DNA of 64,000 nt from the IMG/VR virus record IMGVR_UViG_3300009177_000028, positions 124,001 to 188,000 of that record; one strand, written 5' to 3'. A program made the translations under genes and the position numbers. Below the pieces are notes generated by a model. That model was not told the DNA's origin, made no database searches, and worked only from the letters and a program-made list of their open reading frames with translations. Below are positions 17,887-27,219 of this stretch, one piece after another (within the stretch, counting starts at the first letter, position 1; each line of letters starts with the position of its first letter). Source of the stretch: a virus.

Positions 17887-18570
17887 ATGATCATGCGCCC
17901 CCAAACATTTGATCAGCTATTCCGATTCAGATCCCATTGTCTATGTGGATCTGAACTATCTACATTCTTTCCATATGGATCAAAGCTAAGAGACGATTAT
18001 ACATTCGTTAATTCTGTCGGTAGTCATCACATTGATGAGACTAGTAGTAAAGTAGTCTTCCTGTGCAACCTAACCGCCAATACCTCTCCCTATGGGCGAG
18101 TAGATTTCATGATGGAATGTTATGTTTCATCTCCTACTTTTAAATTGACGGCGACTAAAGAGTCCAAGAATATAATGTCCGCAGAAGATTTCGTGAAGAT
18201 TCATTTCACGGAGGATATTCAACAGGCGCAATGTATTACTTTAAAACGTATATGCTCTAAGGGAAACCTATGTGATTATCATTATGGTCTTTCCACCCAG
18301 CCCATTCTTTTTGATTTCAAGAGGAAAGAAATTAAACCAATTGATCTGGCTGAAGAATCATTTAGGATCAAGAATGATAAAGGTCTTGGATTCTACTTTA
18401 GAACCAATTTCACTGACGGGACAACTACCATTACCTACACTTCCCCGCATTCAGCCTTCGTAATTGGGACGCAGGAATCTATACAAATGAAATCCGAAAA
18501 ATTCCTCAAGTACCCGCTGAACCGAGAATTTTTATTAAATAAGGTTAAAACATTGCTCCTGTTTTCTTGA
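17887..18570 (+). CDS. CPxC-FS family protein 1 (long form)
   Basis: 227 residues from the ATG at 17,887 (another ATG at 17,893). The family is defined here by an N-terminal Cys pair, a poorly conserved beta-rich middle and a C-terminus of the form (L/V)xxK(I/V)K(T/L)hhhFS. In this member the pair is CLC (about residues 18-20), a second pair lies near 120, and the end is LLNKVKTLLLFS. It is probably a zinc-binding structural fold; no function is known. It opens the array. Confidence 0.65.
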   Translation: MIMRPQTFDQLFRFRSHCLCGSELSTFFPYGSKLRDDYTFVNSVGSHHIDETSSKVVFLCNLTANTSPYGRVDFMMECYVSSPTFKLTATKESKNIMSAEDFVKIHFTEDIQQAQCITLKRICSKGNLCDYHYGLSTQPILFDFKRKEIKPIDLAEESFRIKNDKGLGFYFRTNFTDGTTTITYTSPHSAFVIGTQESIQMKSEKFLKYPLNREFLLNKVKTLLLFS

Positions 18571-18611
18571 CCGCCCGTGGTTATACTATTTGGGCAGAGG
18601 TAAAAGTAACC

Positions 18612-19451
18612 ATGAAACGTCTCGGACCTATTTTATTCATTTCTGCGGTAGTATGTGTATCGTGTACACACGAAGATAATAAGAAGCTTTCTCCCACGGA
18701 AGATGTGCTCCGGCCATCCCTACCGCCAACAAGCTCGGTTGGACTTCCCCAAACCGCCCCTACAGTAGACGCCGCCCCAGCAGGTAAATGCCCGGCAGAT
18801 ATGGTGGAAGTGGAGGGTGATTTCTGTCCTAACGTAGATCAAACCTGTATTAAGGTTGATAAGAGTATTCACAACGTTAACGGCTATGCTAAGTGTGATG
18901 AATTTGCCCCCACCAAATGCTTATCGAAGCAACGAGTCCATATGCATTTTTGTATGGATCGTTATGAATGGCCAAATAAAAAAGAGGCCCGCCCATTGGT
19001 TATGCTAACCTGGAATGATATGAAACGTGAATGTGGGCAGATTGGTAAGAGAATCTGTGTAGATCATGAGTGGTCTCTGGCGTGTGAAGGGCCTGAAATT
19101 CTTCCCTATCCGTATGGGTTGGTGCGAGACGCCACCGCCTGTAATATCGACCATCCGCAAAAGCCTGATGCCAATATCAATAACATGAGCAAAGAGAATG
19201 TGGAATATCTATGGCAGGGCGTTTCTTCTGGTTCCATGGAAAGATGCGTTTCACCTTATGGCGTCCATGATATGACCGGGAACGTAGACGAAAGCGTAGT
19301 CAATTCTGAGGGCAATCCATATCACAGCGCTGAGATGGGCGGTCATTGGGTAAAAGGTGCCCGCAATAGGTGCCGCCCCAAAACAACCATTCATAATGAA
19401 GACTTTGCCTTTTATGAAATCGGCGGCCGTTGCTGCAAAGATATCAAATGA
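18612..19451 (+). CDS. Lipoprotein with formylglycine-generating-enzyme (SUMF1/PvdO) fold
   Basis: 279 residues from the ATG at 18,612, preceded by GAGG. The signal peptide ends at a lipobox-like CVSC, so it is probably an outer- or inner-membrane lipoprotein. The C-terminal 180 residues show the FGE-sulfatase pattern: HFCMDRYEWPN, GKRICVDHEWSLACEG, YPYG, YGVHDMTGNVDE, GGRCC. Similar lipoproteins are frequent in myxobacteria (recalled). The stop overlaps the next gene's start as ATGA, so it is a coupled member of the array although unrelated in sequence. Confidence 0.8.
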   Translation: MKRLGPILFISAVVCVSCTHEDNKKLSPTEDVLRPSLPPTSSVGLPQTAPTVDAAPAGKCPADMVEVEGDFCPNVDQTCIKVDKSIHNVNGYAKCDEFAPTKCLSKQRVHMHFCMDRYEWPNKKEARPLVMLTWNDMKRECGQIGKRICVDHEWSLACEGPEILPYPYGLVRDATACNIDHPQKPDANINNMSKENVEYLWQGVSSGSMERCVSPYGVHDMTGNVDESVVNSEGNPYHSAEMGGHWVKGARNRCRPKTTIHNEDFAFYEIGGRCCKDIK

Positions 19452-20095
19452 ACCTAACAGAGTTTGTGGAGTATAGGGAACAATGCCCTATTTGTGATTC
19501 CAAACTCCACTTCATTTTTCATTCTAAAAAGTGGCAAAGCATGCGATATGAAGATGATCGCTTACTTGTAATTTTTCGCATGGACTCCATTAAAAAGCAC
19601 CAGCAAGACTATAAGGTAGGCTACTCATTTGGAATGAAAGATAATTCTTGGTATGTAGAGTTCTTTTCTAAAGATCAAAAGAGGTTTGAAGAAGAATCTC
19701 CAGAGCACCTGCGTAATAGGTTTAAAGAATTAGATAAGAACTTAAAATACTACCGATTTTACAAGTACTGTACATCTTGTTGTCGTTATAATTACTCTTC
19801 TAATACCTTTATGTTAAATCAGAAAACTGGCCATATAGACAATTTATGCTTGGGTAACGAGTATTTTGGATTGTCACTTCCATTGGAGGATGGTAGGTAC
19901 CGCATCTGTAAATTAAATAATGACTACATATTAAATATGAGTTCAATCTCTTTCTCTAAGGAAAAGAGTAACGTGTGGGCTAGGGCAGACTCATCAACGA
20001 ATGAGATGAGTTTTATTCAGATTCCAAGTCTGATTAAGTTTACTACTCATGATGAAACCATTGCCCGAATTAATAAGCTAATGGTCTTCTCTTAA
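19448..20095 (+). CDS. CPxC-FS family protein 2 (long form)
   Basis: 215 residues. CPIC at residues 13-16 and CTSCC near 113 would make a split four-Cys zinc site. Ends IARINKLMVFS followed by TAA. The FS ending is kept although no downstream gene overlaps it. The start lies in an ATGA overlap with the lipoprotein gene. Confidence 0.65.
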   Translation: MNLTEFVEYREQCPICDSKLHFIFHSKKWQSMRYEDDRLLVIFRMDSIKKHQQDYKVGYSFGMKDNSWYVEFFSKDQKRFEEESPEHLRNRFKELDKNLKYYRFYKYCTSCCRYNYSSNTFMLNQKTGHIDNLCLGNEYFGLSLPLEDGRYRICKLNNDYILNMSSISFSKEKSNVWARADSSTNEMSFIQIPSLIKFTTHDETIARINKLMVFS

Positions 20096-20622
20096 AGGAA
20101 AGCGCCCATCTTTTTAATGGCTTGCATCCATCTAATAATGTCTACCACAGTATCTACTGGAACATTTTGGGCAGAGCTAGAAATGCCGTTATCAAACCAT
20201 TGAAGCCACTTTCTACCAAAGAATCTATTATCTTTAGACCAATCCATTCGGAAATCCATGTTGCAAGGATTACCTGATGGAGTTTTGTATTTCTTCTCCC
20301 AGACCTCAATGTCCATGGTAAGGTCTACGCCTTTCCCAAATTTATCTGGATAGCCATGGTATCTTTCAATCTTAATTAGGAAGTCACCCACCTTTATATT
20401 CATGCACTTATATAATGCCTCTTGGATGCTGTCTTTCCTGCATTTGGTTACATCCACTACCCCATGATGGTTATGTATTCTAATCTTTTCTTTGGCAGGT
20501 GGGTCAGCCCAGATCCAGGCTTCATCCGGTGGGTTTAAAGGCTCATCCTCATCCGAGTCGTATTGCTGATCGGTTAACTCCTCTAAAAGTTTGAGGTATT
20601 CTTCTTTAGAAATGGAAGTCAT
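20092..20622 (-). CDS. Hypothetical protein, 176 aa
   Basis: Unrecognised. Acidic N-terminus (DSDEDEPLNPPDEAW), then a mixed domain rich in Trp and Lys (RKWLQWFDNG). It interrupts the array on the opposite strand, its stop overlapping the stop of family protein 2 by four bases. No role assigned. Confidence 0.6.
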   Translation of the reverse strand: MTSISKEEYLKLLEELTDQQYDSDEDEPLNPPDEAWIWADPPAKEKIRIHNHHGVVDVTKCRKDSIQEALYKCMNIKVGDFLIKIERYHGYPDKFGKGVDLTMDIEVWEKKYKTPSGNPCNMDFRMDWSKDNRFFGRKWLQWFDNGISSSAQNVPVDTVVDIIRWMQAIKKMGAFL

Positions 20623-20637
20623 GGCTTATTATTAAAT

Positions 20638-20649
20638 ATAACCGGTTAT
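20638..20649. promoter_or_regulatory. 12-bp palindrome between divergent genes
   Basis: ATAACCGGTTAT is a perfect palindrome in the AT-rich 48-base gap between the minus-strand 176-residue gene and the plus-strand kinase-like gene. It is a plausible operator for divergent promoters. Confidence 0.4.
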
Positions 20650-20670
20650 TAATAAATTTGTATTTAATAC

Positions 20671-21327
20671 ATGGACGCTAACAAGTTACTTAAAAGGGCC
20701 ATTTACTTTCATTCATTGGCCACTTCTAGCGAAGAGATGCCAGACAATTCTAAGGACTTGAAAACTATTCTCAAGAATATAGAAGGTCTGGAAAACTACA
20801 ACTCTCGCAAGGAATATGCAGAAAAGAACCTAAAGCATTTGTCTTCAAGCTCTTCTCGTATCGTCTATTCTACCAGTAAAGATACTATTATTAAGTTAGC
20901 TAAGAATGATAAAGGTATTGCTCAGAATAAAGCTGAGTGCAACCCTAAGATGAAGTCTAAGTTTTTGAACGAAGTAATCGGTCATGCCACCAATTATTCT
21001 TGGATGGAGACCCATTATTTGGATAAGATCACGGCCAAGGAATTTAATGAGATGACTGGGCTTGATTTTGATGATTTTGGAGAAAGTATCCGTTATGGTT
21101 TAAAAAATGTTTCCGGCAACACTGACAAAGAAAAGCCAGCTAACTTCGACAAAGTGTCGGAATCGGAAATATATAAGGAGATGTTTAGGATCGGTAAAGA
21201 GTTCAAGCTAATGCCAGGTGACTTAGCAAGAATCTCTTCTTGGGGGACTAAAGATGGCCGCCCAGTTCTTATCGATGCTGGTCTTACCAAAGACGTATTC
21301 TCCGAGTATTATGAATCTTCCTCATGA
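20671..21327 (+). CDS. Protein-kinase-like phage protein
   Basis: 218 residues. SSSRIVYSTSKDTIIKLAKN (about residues 58-77) resembles a nucleotide-binding beta-hairpin with a conserved Lys. ELKLMPGDLARISSWG-like (about 175-192) and VLIDAGLTKDVF (about 198-209) sit where a catalytic loop and DFG-type motif would be. I recall similar sequences in other large phages annotated as hypothetical or kinase-like. The HRD motif is not evident, so activity is uncertain. The stop overlaps family protein 3 as ATGA. Confidence 0.5.
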   Translation: MDANKLLKRAIYFHSLATSSEEMPDNSKDLKTILKNIEGLENYNSRKEYAEKNLKHLSSSSSRIVYSTSKDTIIKLAKNDKGIAQNKAECNPKMKSKFLNEVIGHATNYSWMETHYLDKITAKEFNEMTGLDFDDFGESIRYGLKNVSGNTDKEKPANFDKVSESEIYKEMFRIGKEFKLMPGDLARISSWGTKDGRPVLIDAGLTKDVFSEYYESSS

Positions 21328-21923
21328 TTAAATTTTCTTCTTTCAAAGAAGCCATTAACTACCAGCCCGTATGTCCGTTATGTCGTAGCCAACTACACAT
21401 TAACGATAGAGATTTGGCCGCTGACTATGGCTTCGAATACCGTGGCGATAAACGTGAGAGAATCTCTTTCTTCGTTAACCGACGAGAAGATGATACTCTA
21501 ACTATTGATCCGGAAACTGATGAAGTTGAACTACTTTATGCTAACAGAATGCCACCCAGTATTCCTAATTACAACAGTCCAACACATTACACTAACCCTC
21601 CAAAAGCATACAATGGAAGATTTCTTCACGCTCTAACTATTGATTGTAAGAGCTGCTGTCAATATGGTTTTACTCTACAACTTCATTTTGATTTGACAGA
21701 ACAAAAGTTAGCTTCTGCCTTTCTAAATTCTGAAACCGTAAATATTACGGAATGTGAAATGGTACATGAAATCAAGAATATTTATGCTACCGAAAAGACT
21801 CACTATACTTATTTCCCAAGGGACGGTAGCTGCAAGCAAACCACTCTCCCTTTGATTGCTTTAGACTTATCTAATCCATTAGAGACGGTGGCGCGCATTC
21901 GTAAGCTATTAATTTTTTCATGA
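21324..21923 (+). CDS. CPxC-FS family protein 3 (long form)
   Basis: 199 residues. CPLC at residues 17-20 and CKSCC near 107, matching the split Cys arrangement of members 2 and 6. Ends ETVARIRKLLIFS. Starts in the ATGA of the kinase-like gene and hands over to the next member through another ATGA. Confidence 0.68.
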   Translation: MIKFSSFKEAINYQPVCPLCRSQLHINDRDLAADYGFEYRGDKRERISFFVNRREDDTLTIDPETDEVELLYANRMPPSIPNYNSPTHYTNPPKAYNGRFLHALTIDCKSCCQYGFTLQLHFDLTEQKLASAFLNSETVNITECEMVHEIKNIYATEKTHYTYFPRDGSCKQTTLPLIALDLSNPLETVARIRKLLIFS

Positions 21924-22627
21924 GCCTTTCTGAGTTTTTAACATTTAGTCAGCAGTGTCCCATTTGCGGCGAGTCCCTAAACTTGTACATGCAATGGATT
22001 AATTTTACTTGTTTTAAGGCTACTTTACTGGAACCAAATCTTTATCAATTTGATCCCTTCCTCCGAAATAATATGGTTTTACAACAGGTGGAGGACGATG
22101 ATTATATGCTTTTGAAGAACAATGGGGACACCATAGAAACCCAAATGTCCTCCAGCAAGATTCTCCAAGAGGCCAAGAAATACCACATATACTTCTTTTA
22201 TCTTTGCAATCCATTAGGGTTCCAAAAGAAGAAATATGGAGACTATCAAATTAACCTATATAAAGGATGTTACTATCGAGATAGCGCCATTATGGAATTT
22301 CAAAGGAATGAAGACCAAGATAATAAATCTTGGAAATTAACATACCTAGATAAAGATCATAAACATTTATCTAATAAATGTGAATCATTCAGTTTTAAAC
22401 GTACTCTTAATAATATAGAAAGGGTTTATATGCTAGACCTAAACTATGATCAAAAGGTTACTACCATATGGCACTATTCTGTTACGGAAGAAGAAAAGAA
22501 GATTGAGTCATTCGAGCCCAAGATATTTGAAAAGAAGATGCCTCTACTTAAAAATAGACCTAGATTAGGATTAGAAGATAGGGACAAACTAATAGATAGA
22601 TTTGATTCCTGGATTATTATGTCATGA
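21920..22627 (+). CDS. CPxC-FS family protein 4 (divergent end)
   Basis: 235 residues, the longest member. CPICGE at residues 13-18, no second clear Cys pair. The C-terminus has drifted to [10 protein letters not shown], keeping the final Ser and a hydrophobic run but not the Phe. Coupled at both ends by ATGA. Confidence 0.62.
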   Translation: MSLSEFLTFSQQCPICGESLNLYMQWINFTCFKATLLEPNLYQFDPFLRNNMVLQQVEDDDYMLLKNNGDTIETQMSSSKILQEAKKYHIYFFYLCNPLGFQKKKYGDYQINLYKGCYYRDSAIMEFQRNEDQDNKSWKLTYLDKDHKHLSNKCESFSFKRTLNNIERVYMLDLNYDQKVTTIWHYSVTEEEKKIESFEPKIFEKKMPLLKNRPRLGLEDRDKLIDRFDSWIIMS

Positions 22628-23019
22628 GTAAAATTGTACTTTGTCCCGATCACTATTATAATTGTCCCATTTGTGGGAAGCCCTGCGATGTGGTAGAGCA
22701 GGAAGGGTTTAATTTACAAATTAGGTTGCAAGGCTCATGCCAGGTATTTTATTGCTACAACCCACTTGTCACAGACCCTTTGCATTATTATAGTCACATA
22801 GTGGAGAAAACCAATCCTAACAAGCTAGCCTTCCATGAGTTCTCCTTAAACCTAGGGAATAAAAGCGTATTATTCTCCAACAACTTTCTGATTCAGAAGA
22901 GCTTAATTAAGAATAACAAAGACTCTAAGCCTCTCGAATTGGGTTTTGTTATCATGCCAGATTTTCCAAACCTTGATTCTCTGAAGAAAAAAGTTAGAAC
23001 TGCCATTACATTTTCATGA
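22624..23019 (+). CDS. CPxC-FS family protein 5
   Basis: 131 residues. Cys at about 7, 14, 17 and 21 give a compact knuckle (CPICGKPC). Ends [13 protein letters not shown]. Its TGA overlaps the start codon of prfB, so release factor 2 is translated in series with it. Confidence 0.65.
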   Translation: MSKIVLCPDHYYNCPICGKPCDVVEQEGFNLQIRLQGSCQVFYCYNPLVTDPLHYYSHIVEKTNPNKLAFHEFSLNLGNKSVLFSNNFLIQKSLIKNNKDSKPLELGFVIMPDFPNLDSLKKKVRTAITFS

Positions 23020-24113
23020 AAACGATACTTCAACTGGTTGAATCCTGTCAGGATAAAGTAAAAATCCTGGAAGAGATGATTCCTGTCAAAAAACATCAGA
23101 ATAGACTGGCCGAGCTTGACGAACGAGTCTCGATGGACGGAGATCTATGGAATGATCCAAGAGCCGCTGCCGCCCTTATGAAAGAAAGGCAAAAGCTATC
23201 AGACCTTCTAGAGACTATGAAGTACTTCCATGATCAGTCTGAATTCTACTCTGAATGCTGGAAGGTCATGCCTAATGAAATGGATGAAATGGTCCCGGCC
23301 ATGTCCCTGTTAGAAGCGACCATGGATAGCTTTGAGTTTAAACAGATGCTCAAAGACCCAGTAGATGACAGTGCCGCCATTGTATCTATCAACGCAGGCG
23401 CAGGCGGCCTTGAGGCAGCCAATTGGGTAACCATGCTACTCCGCATGTACTCCCGTTATGCAGATTCTTATAAATTCAAGGTGGAGCTTCTAGATATGAA
23501 GCCTTCCGAAGAACATAGCGCCATCTGTACAGACTCAGTTTCCATTAGGGTAGAAGGCCCATATGCCTACGGGTTTCTAAAGGGTGAGGCTGGCGTTCAT
23601 AGGTTGATTCGTAACTCTCCATTCAATGCTGGGGATGCCCGCCATACTTCCTTTGCGGCAGTAGCCGTCACGCCCGACATTGAAGACACTATTGATATCG
23701 TCATTAATGAAAAAGATATAGAAATCACCACCATGAGAGCCTCTGGAGCTGGTGGACAGAATGTCAACAAGGTTGAAAGCGCAGTCCGTTTGAAGCACTT
23801 ACCAACCGGCATAGTTATCAACTCTCGTTCTGAGCGAGACCAGCATACCAATCGTCGTTTAGCCATGAAGATGTTAAAGGCTAAGCTATATGATTTAGAG
23901 ATGCGCAAGAAGATGTCCGAGAAGGAAAAATATCTGATGAGCATGTCGGATAACGCTTTCGGAAACCAAATGCGTACCTATACTTTGACCCCCTATCAGC
24001 TTGTCAAGGACGAAAGAACCGACCATCAAGTAAGGGACGCCGACAGCGTCCTAGATGGTGATATCCAAGGGTTCCTTATCTCTTATTTGCGTTTTAGAGA
24101 TAAACTATTATAA
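23016..24113 (+). CDS. prfB: Peptide chain release factor 2
   Basis: 365 residues, full length for RF2. The stop-codon recognition tripeptide SPF is present ([15 protein letters not shown], about residues 197-211), as is the peptidyl-hydrolysis GGQ ([15 protein letters not shown], about 243-257). SPF marks RF2, which reads UGA and UAA. The in-frame programmed frameshift typical of bacterial prfB near codon 26 is absent; the frame is continuous. The start overlaps the preceding TGA, and the gene ends in TAA one base before the next family member. Confidence 0.94.
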   Translation: MKTILQLVESCQDKVKILEEMIPVKKHQNRLAELDERVSMDGDLWNDPRAAAALMKERQKLSDLLETMKYFHDQSEFYSECWKVMPNEMDEMVPAMSLLEATMDSFEFKQMLKDPVDDSAAIVSINAGAGGLEAANWVTMLLRMYSRYADSYKFKVELLDMKPSEEHSAICTDSVSIRVEGPYAYGFLKGEAGVHRLIRNSPFNAGDARHTSFAAVAVTPDIEDTIDIVINEKDIEITTMRASGAGGQNVNKVESAVRLKHLPTGIVINSRSERDQHTNRRLAMKMLKAKLYDLEMRKKMSEKEKYLMSMSDNAFGNQMRTYTLTPYQLVKDERTDHQVRDADSVLDGDIQGFLISYLRFRDKLL

Positions 24114-24114
24114 T

Positions 24115-24690
24115 ATGAAGAAGTTTACTGTCAAGGATTTTATCGCTTACAACAACCCTTGCTTTAGCTGCGGCGAAAGAATATCTTTTAAAATTGGAAT
24201 CATTGAAAACACAATAGATGGCATGGCCCATTTAAGGCCCACAGTCGCTCCCGAACATACTGTGGTTGATTTAAAGATTACCTATAATAGTAGTTTACAG
24301 TTATGGATATTCCATAAGTCTAATAAGATTATCTCATCCAATAATAAAGAATTAACCACCTTCTTATCTAAGAACAATATATTTCTACATAGCAGATGTG
24401 ATAAATGCTATACCAACGTTCAGAGTCAATTCTTAGAGTTTAACCTAGATAAGGGGTTCATTAAACCCGTAGGTATTAGCGAAGAAATGATTATCATTAC
24501 GGATGACAATAATATGTACCACGTGAACTCTTCATTCATAGAAGAGCGAACTAGTGTGGTGGTCGACCGCTTGGATAAAGCAACGCCAGTCTCCCCGATT
24601 AAATTTGAATTACCTCTCTTGCCCATGTATAAGTTCAAGGACAAAGAGCATTTTCTTAATAAGATGAAGACTTATGTTCTGTTCTCATAA
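24115..24690 (+). CDS. CPxC-FS family protein 6 (long form)
   Basis: 191 residues from the ATG at 24,115, just after the prfB stop. CFSC at residues 16-19 and CDKC near 95-98. Ends FLNKMKTYVLFS with TAA. Overlaps the stop of the convergent minus-strand gene by six bases. Confidence 0.66.
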   Translation: MKKFTVKDFIAYNNPCFSCGERISFKIGIIENTIDGMAHLRPTVAPEHTVVDLKITYNSSLQLWIFHKSNKIISSNNKELTTFLSKNNIFLHSRCDKCYTNVQSQFLEFNLDKGFIKPVGISEEMIIITDDNNMYHVNSSFIEERTSVVVDRLDKATPVSPIKFELPLLPMYKFKDKEHFLNKMKTYVLFS

Positions 24691-25119
24691 GAACATTTTC
24701 AAGTTATTCAATCTCTTAACATACATAATAATATCAATTAGATTCTTAATTCTTAGATTATAGTCTTTGTTTAGTTCAGTCCAGTATTGATTCTTAAACC
24801 TCTTGTCATTACAGAGGTTGATATTGTAAATGGAACTGCCTGAACGGGAGCGCTCATAAATAGCTACACGGAAGCGGCCGTATTCTTTAAGACGCTCTCT
24901 GTCTTTAGATGAATCAAGCGAGGAAAACAGCAAGCGAATTTGATACATACCAACCATGATGTCGTTCTCGACTAAGGTGTATGTAGTGGAATCTGGTAAT
25001 TGAACTAACTCTCGGACTTCGGCCTTGCGGAGGGCTTCCTTGATTTTGTTCTTGGAAATCTTCTCTTTACTAAAGTCTAGAATGGTTCTGAATTCTTGCT
25101 TGCCTTTAATTAAACTCAT
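24685..25119 (-). CDS. Hypothetical protein, 144 aa
   Basis: Unrecognised, basic, mostly helical by composition, with a central beta-like part (TTYTLVENDIMVGMYQIRLL). It interrupts the array on the opposite strand and overlaps its upstream neighbour by four bases, forming a two-gene minus unit. Confidence 0.58.
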   Translation of the reverse strand: MSLIKGKQEFRTILDFSKEKISKNKIKEALRKAEVRELVQLPDSTTYTLVENDIMVGMYQIRLLFSSLDSSKDRERLKEYGRFRVAIYERSRSGSSIYNINLCNDKRFKNQYWTELNKDYNLRIKNLIDIIMYVKRLNNLKMFL

Positions 25120-25388
25120 CTCTTTAATTCGTATCCTCCGAGGAGATGCTCGTTGTCATCTATGACCTTAATGACATCCTCGGTTAGCTCATCATCACGA
25201 TAGTAGCCATAGATGGCCCCACCTAAACCTAATGCAGCTTTATGTACTTTTTCACCATACAAAAAGTACATCCCGATACCAAGTTTATCACAATCAAGTA
25301 TCTCAAAATGGTACCCGATGTCTGACTTAAAAACACGAAGAGTGAAGCGCGTATCGATAGATTTATTTAGAACAATTTCAGTTTTCAT
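25116..25388 (-). CDS. Hypothetical protein, about 90 aa
   Basis: Unrecognised small alpha/beta protein (MKTEIVLNKS start). A longer form from an ATG at 25,412 would overlap the start of the divergent family gene at 25,404; neither start has a convincing ribosome site. Coupled to the following 144-residue gene. Confidence 0.55.
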   Translation of the reverse strand: MKTEIVLNKSIDTRFTLRVFKSDIGYHFEILDCDKLGIGMYFLYGEKVHKAALGLGGAIYGYYRDDELTEDVIKVIDDNEHLLGGYELKR

Positions 25389-25403
25389 GTAGAGGTATAT
25401 ATC

Positions 25404-25733
25404 ATGGATCACTTGTGCCCCATTTGCCAGCGAAAGCTAACTGCGGAAGATGAAAGGAATGAAATTACCGATTATCATTGCTTTCCTCCGCCCAACGATC
25501 ATCACTTTAGTAAGCGTATAAAGAACGATCAAGTTCAGAAGATTAAAATTCGTCTTAGCCCAGACGGCAATAAGCTATACCTCAAGATTAACTTCGATGA
25601 GGGTTACTCTCAAGTCTGGACTAGGCCCGATGATGAGTCATCTAGGATTAAGATCAATCATGTCTTTGAGCCCGACCTTAGTGACCTAAACGCCCTTCAA
25701 CAGAAGCTCCGTACCTACCTAATCTTCTCATGA
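25404..25733 (+). CDS. CPxC-FS family protein 7
   Basis: 109 residues, among the shortest. CPIC at residues 5-8 with a third Cys near 28. Ends LQQKLRTYLIFS. AGAGG ten bases upstream supports the ATG; it restarts the chain after the minus-strand interruption and is followed by ATGA coupling. Confidence 0.68.
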   Translation: MDHLCPICQRKLTAEDERNEITDYHCFPPPNDHHFSKRIKNDQVQKIKIRLSPDGNKLYLKINFDEGYSQVWTRPDDESSRIKINHVFEPDLSDLNALQQKLRTYLIFS

Positions 25734-26086
25734 AAGCACCGACCCATTGTCCCAAATGTGGGGACGCTTTAGTTAATGATTTCTATGAACGGAAATCGCG
25801 CAATATCATAATCAAACGTTGTAAAACTCGCCCTGATCATCAATTCCAATGCGTAGTAGGTGAGAATGATACTGACATGCACAGTGCCACCGTTGCCGTT
25901 TCTGTCAATCCTTTGATTAGAGTGGCTTGGCGATTTGACGAGAAGACCTTAGCAGTAGCTAAGGGAACTATAGAAGAAATGATAAAGAGAGGGGATGATG
26001 AAGAATTTTTACCCTTCTTTATGCCAAACTTTAAAGATTATAATAAGCTAATTAAGAAACTCAGAACATATATTACTTTCTCATGA
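25730..26086 (+). CDS. CPxC-FS family protein 8
   Basis: 118 residues. CPKCGD at residues 7-12 and CKTRPDHQFQC near 31-41, giving four candidate zinc ligands. Ends LIKKLRTYITFS. ATGA at both ends. Confidence 0.7.
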   Translation: MKAPTHCPKCGDALVNDFYERKSRNIIIKRCKTRPDHQFQCVVGENDTDMHSATVAVSVNPLIRVAWRFDEKTLAVAKGTIEEMIKRGDDEEFLPFFMPNFKDYNKLIKKLRTYITFS

Positions 26087-26499
26087 CCCCTATGTTTATC
26101 TCCATGGCTTGCGGCTTCTGTCGTAAGCCTCTCGAATTTCAAGAGAGGCACTCTGGAGATACTCATTTTGATCTCTATATCTGTCGAGACTGTCAGGCCC
26201 CGAAACATCAAACCCTTTACCGACAACTATATAATAAACAAGGGTTTGTTTTATTATGTGATTATGTTAGAATTGATGAATGGTTTATTACAAGATACTA
26301 TCGCCCTACCTCTAAAGGATCCAAAAGTAACTATTCCATTATTTTTAAAGAAGCGATAGGCATCATAGATGGGTCCGTAGACATGGAGCCCATCTCTCTT
26401 AATAAGCCGGTTTGTGAGGTGGACTGTATTTTAGATTTGCCGCTTAATGATATCGAATTACTGAAGCATAAACTAAGCATTTGGACTACTTTTTCCTAA
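26083..26499 (+). CDS. CPxC-FS family protein 9
   Basis: 138 residues. CGFC at residues 10-13 and CRDC near 35-38, an intact four-Cys zinc ribbon. Ends LLKHKLSIWTTFS with TAA, and a 40-base gap follows, so the FS end is retained without an overlapping start. Confidence 0.68.
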   Translation: MTPMFISMACGFCRKPLEFQERHSGDTHFDLYICRDCQAPKHQTLYRQLYNKQGFVLLCDYVRIDEWFITRYYRPTSKGSKSNYSIIFKEAIGIIDGSVDMEPISLNKPVCEVDCILDLPLNDIELLKHKLSIWTTFS

Positions 26500-26539
26500 A
26501 TTAATTAGTGAGCGTTTGCGCAGGGTTATATACGAGTAT

Positions 26540-26887
26540 ATGGACGATACTCTGCACTGCCCTATTTGCGGCAATAAAATGCGCACGGTGAACATAAAGC
26601 AACTATATGAAAGAACAGGGAATTGGGCGGAACGCACCTGCAATGGAATGAATCATTCTCTGCAAGTGGTTGCCACTCCAAAAGGGAAGGTTGATTTACT
26701 TAAACTGTCACTCAATCCTAAATACTCAAAATTTTTAGAAATTGATTTTGTCAATCAAAAATGTCGCATTATCTGTATGAAAGATAGTAAGCCAGATTAT
26801 ATTGACATAGCTAAGATGATTGAGCCAGACTTTCCGGATCTGGTTAAGCTAAAGGAAAGAGTGCTGCTATATGTTACCTTCTCATGA
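26540..26887 (+). CDS. CPxC-FS family protein 10
   Basis: 115 residues from the ATG at 26,540; a TTG at 26,516 would add eight residues. CPICGN at residues 7-12, third Cys near 33. Ends LKERVLLYVTFS. Followed by ATGA. Confidence 0.66.
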   Translation: MDDTLHCPICGNKMRTVNIKQLYERTGNWAERTCNGMNHSLQVVATPKGKVDLLKLSLNPKYSKFLEIDFVNQKCRIICMKDSKPDYIDIAKMIEPDFPDLVKLKERVLLYVTFS

Positions 26888-27219
26888 AAACACCATGTCC
26901 ATTTTGTCGTTCTGAACTTGAAGAGTTTAAAGATAAATTCATTACCACCCATGCCTGTTATGATTCTGCCTGCATCAACGATGATATGCCAAGGTATAAG
27001 GAAATCTACGAAAACACTTCCGAGTCGTTAATAGAACGATACTTCATGATGGGCGGATACTATATCCAAGTAAGCTATAAGAACAATTGGACAGTTATTT
27101 CTAGATTAGAAGCATGTCTCCTTTTTGATTCAGTCCAAATACCTACCGCCCTTAAAGTAGATTTAACCAATCCATTAGATATTCTCAATAAAGTTAAACT
27201 TTTTATGATATTTTCATGA
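26884..27219 (+). CDS. CPxC-FS family protein 11
   Basis: 111 residues. CPFC at residues 5-8 and HACYDSAC near 24-31, so four Cys. Ends LNKVKLFMIFS. ATGA coupling on both sides. Confidence 0.68.
   Translation: MKTPCPFCRSELEEFKDKFITTHACYDSACINDDMPRYKEIYENTSESLIERYFMMGGYYIQVSYKNNWTVISRLEACLLFDSVQIPTALKVDLTNPLDILNKVKLFMIFS

Noticed and set aside
23016-24113. Frameshifted or truncated prfB
   Set aside because: The frame is continuous over 365 codons with all key motifs, so it is intact rather than a pseudogene.
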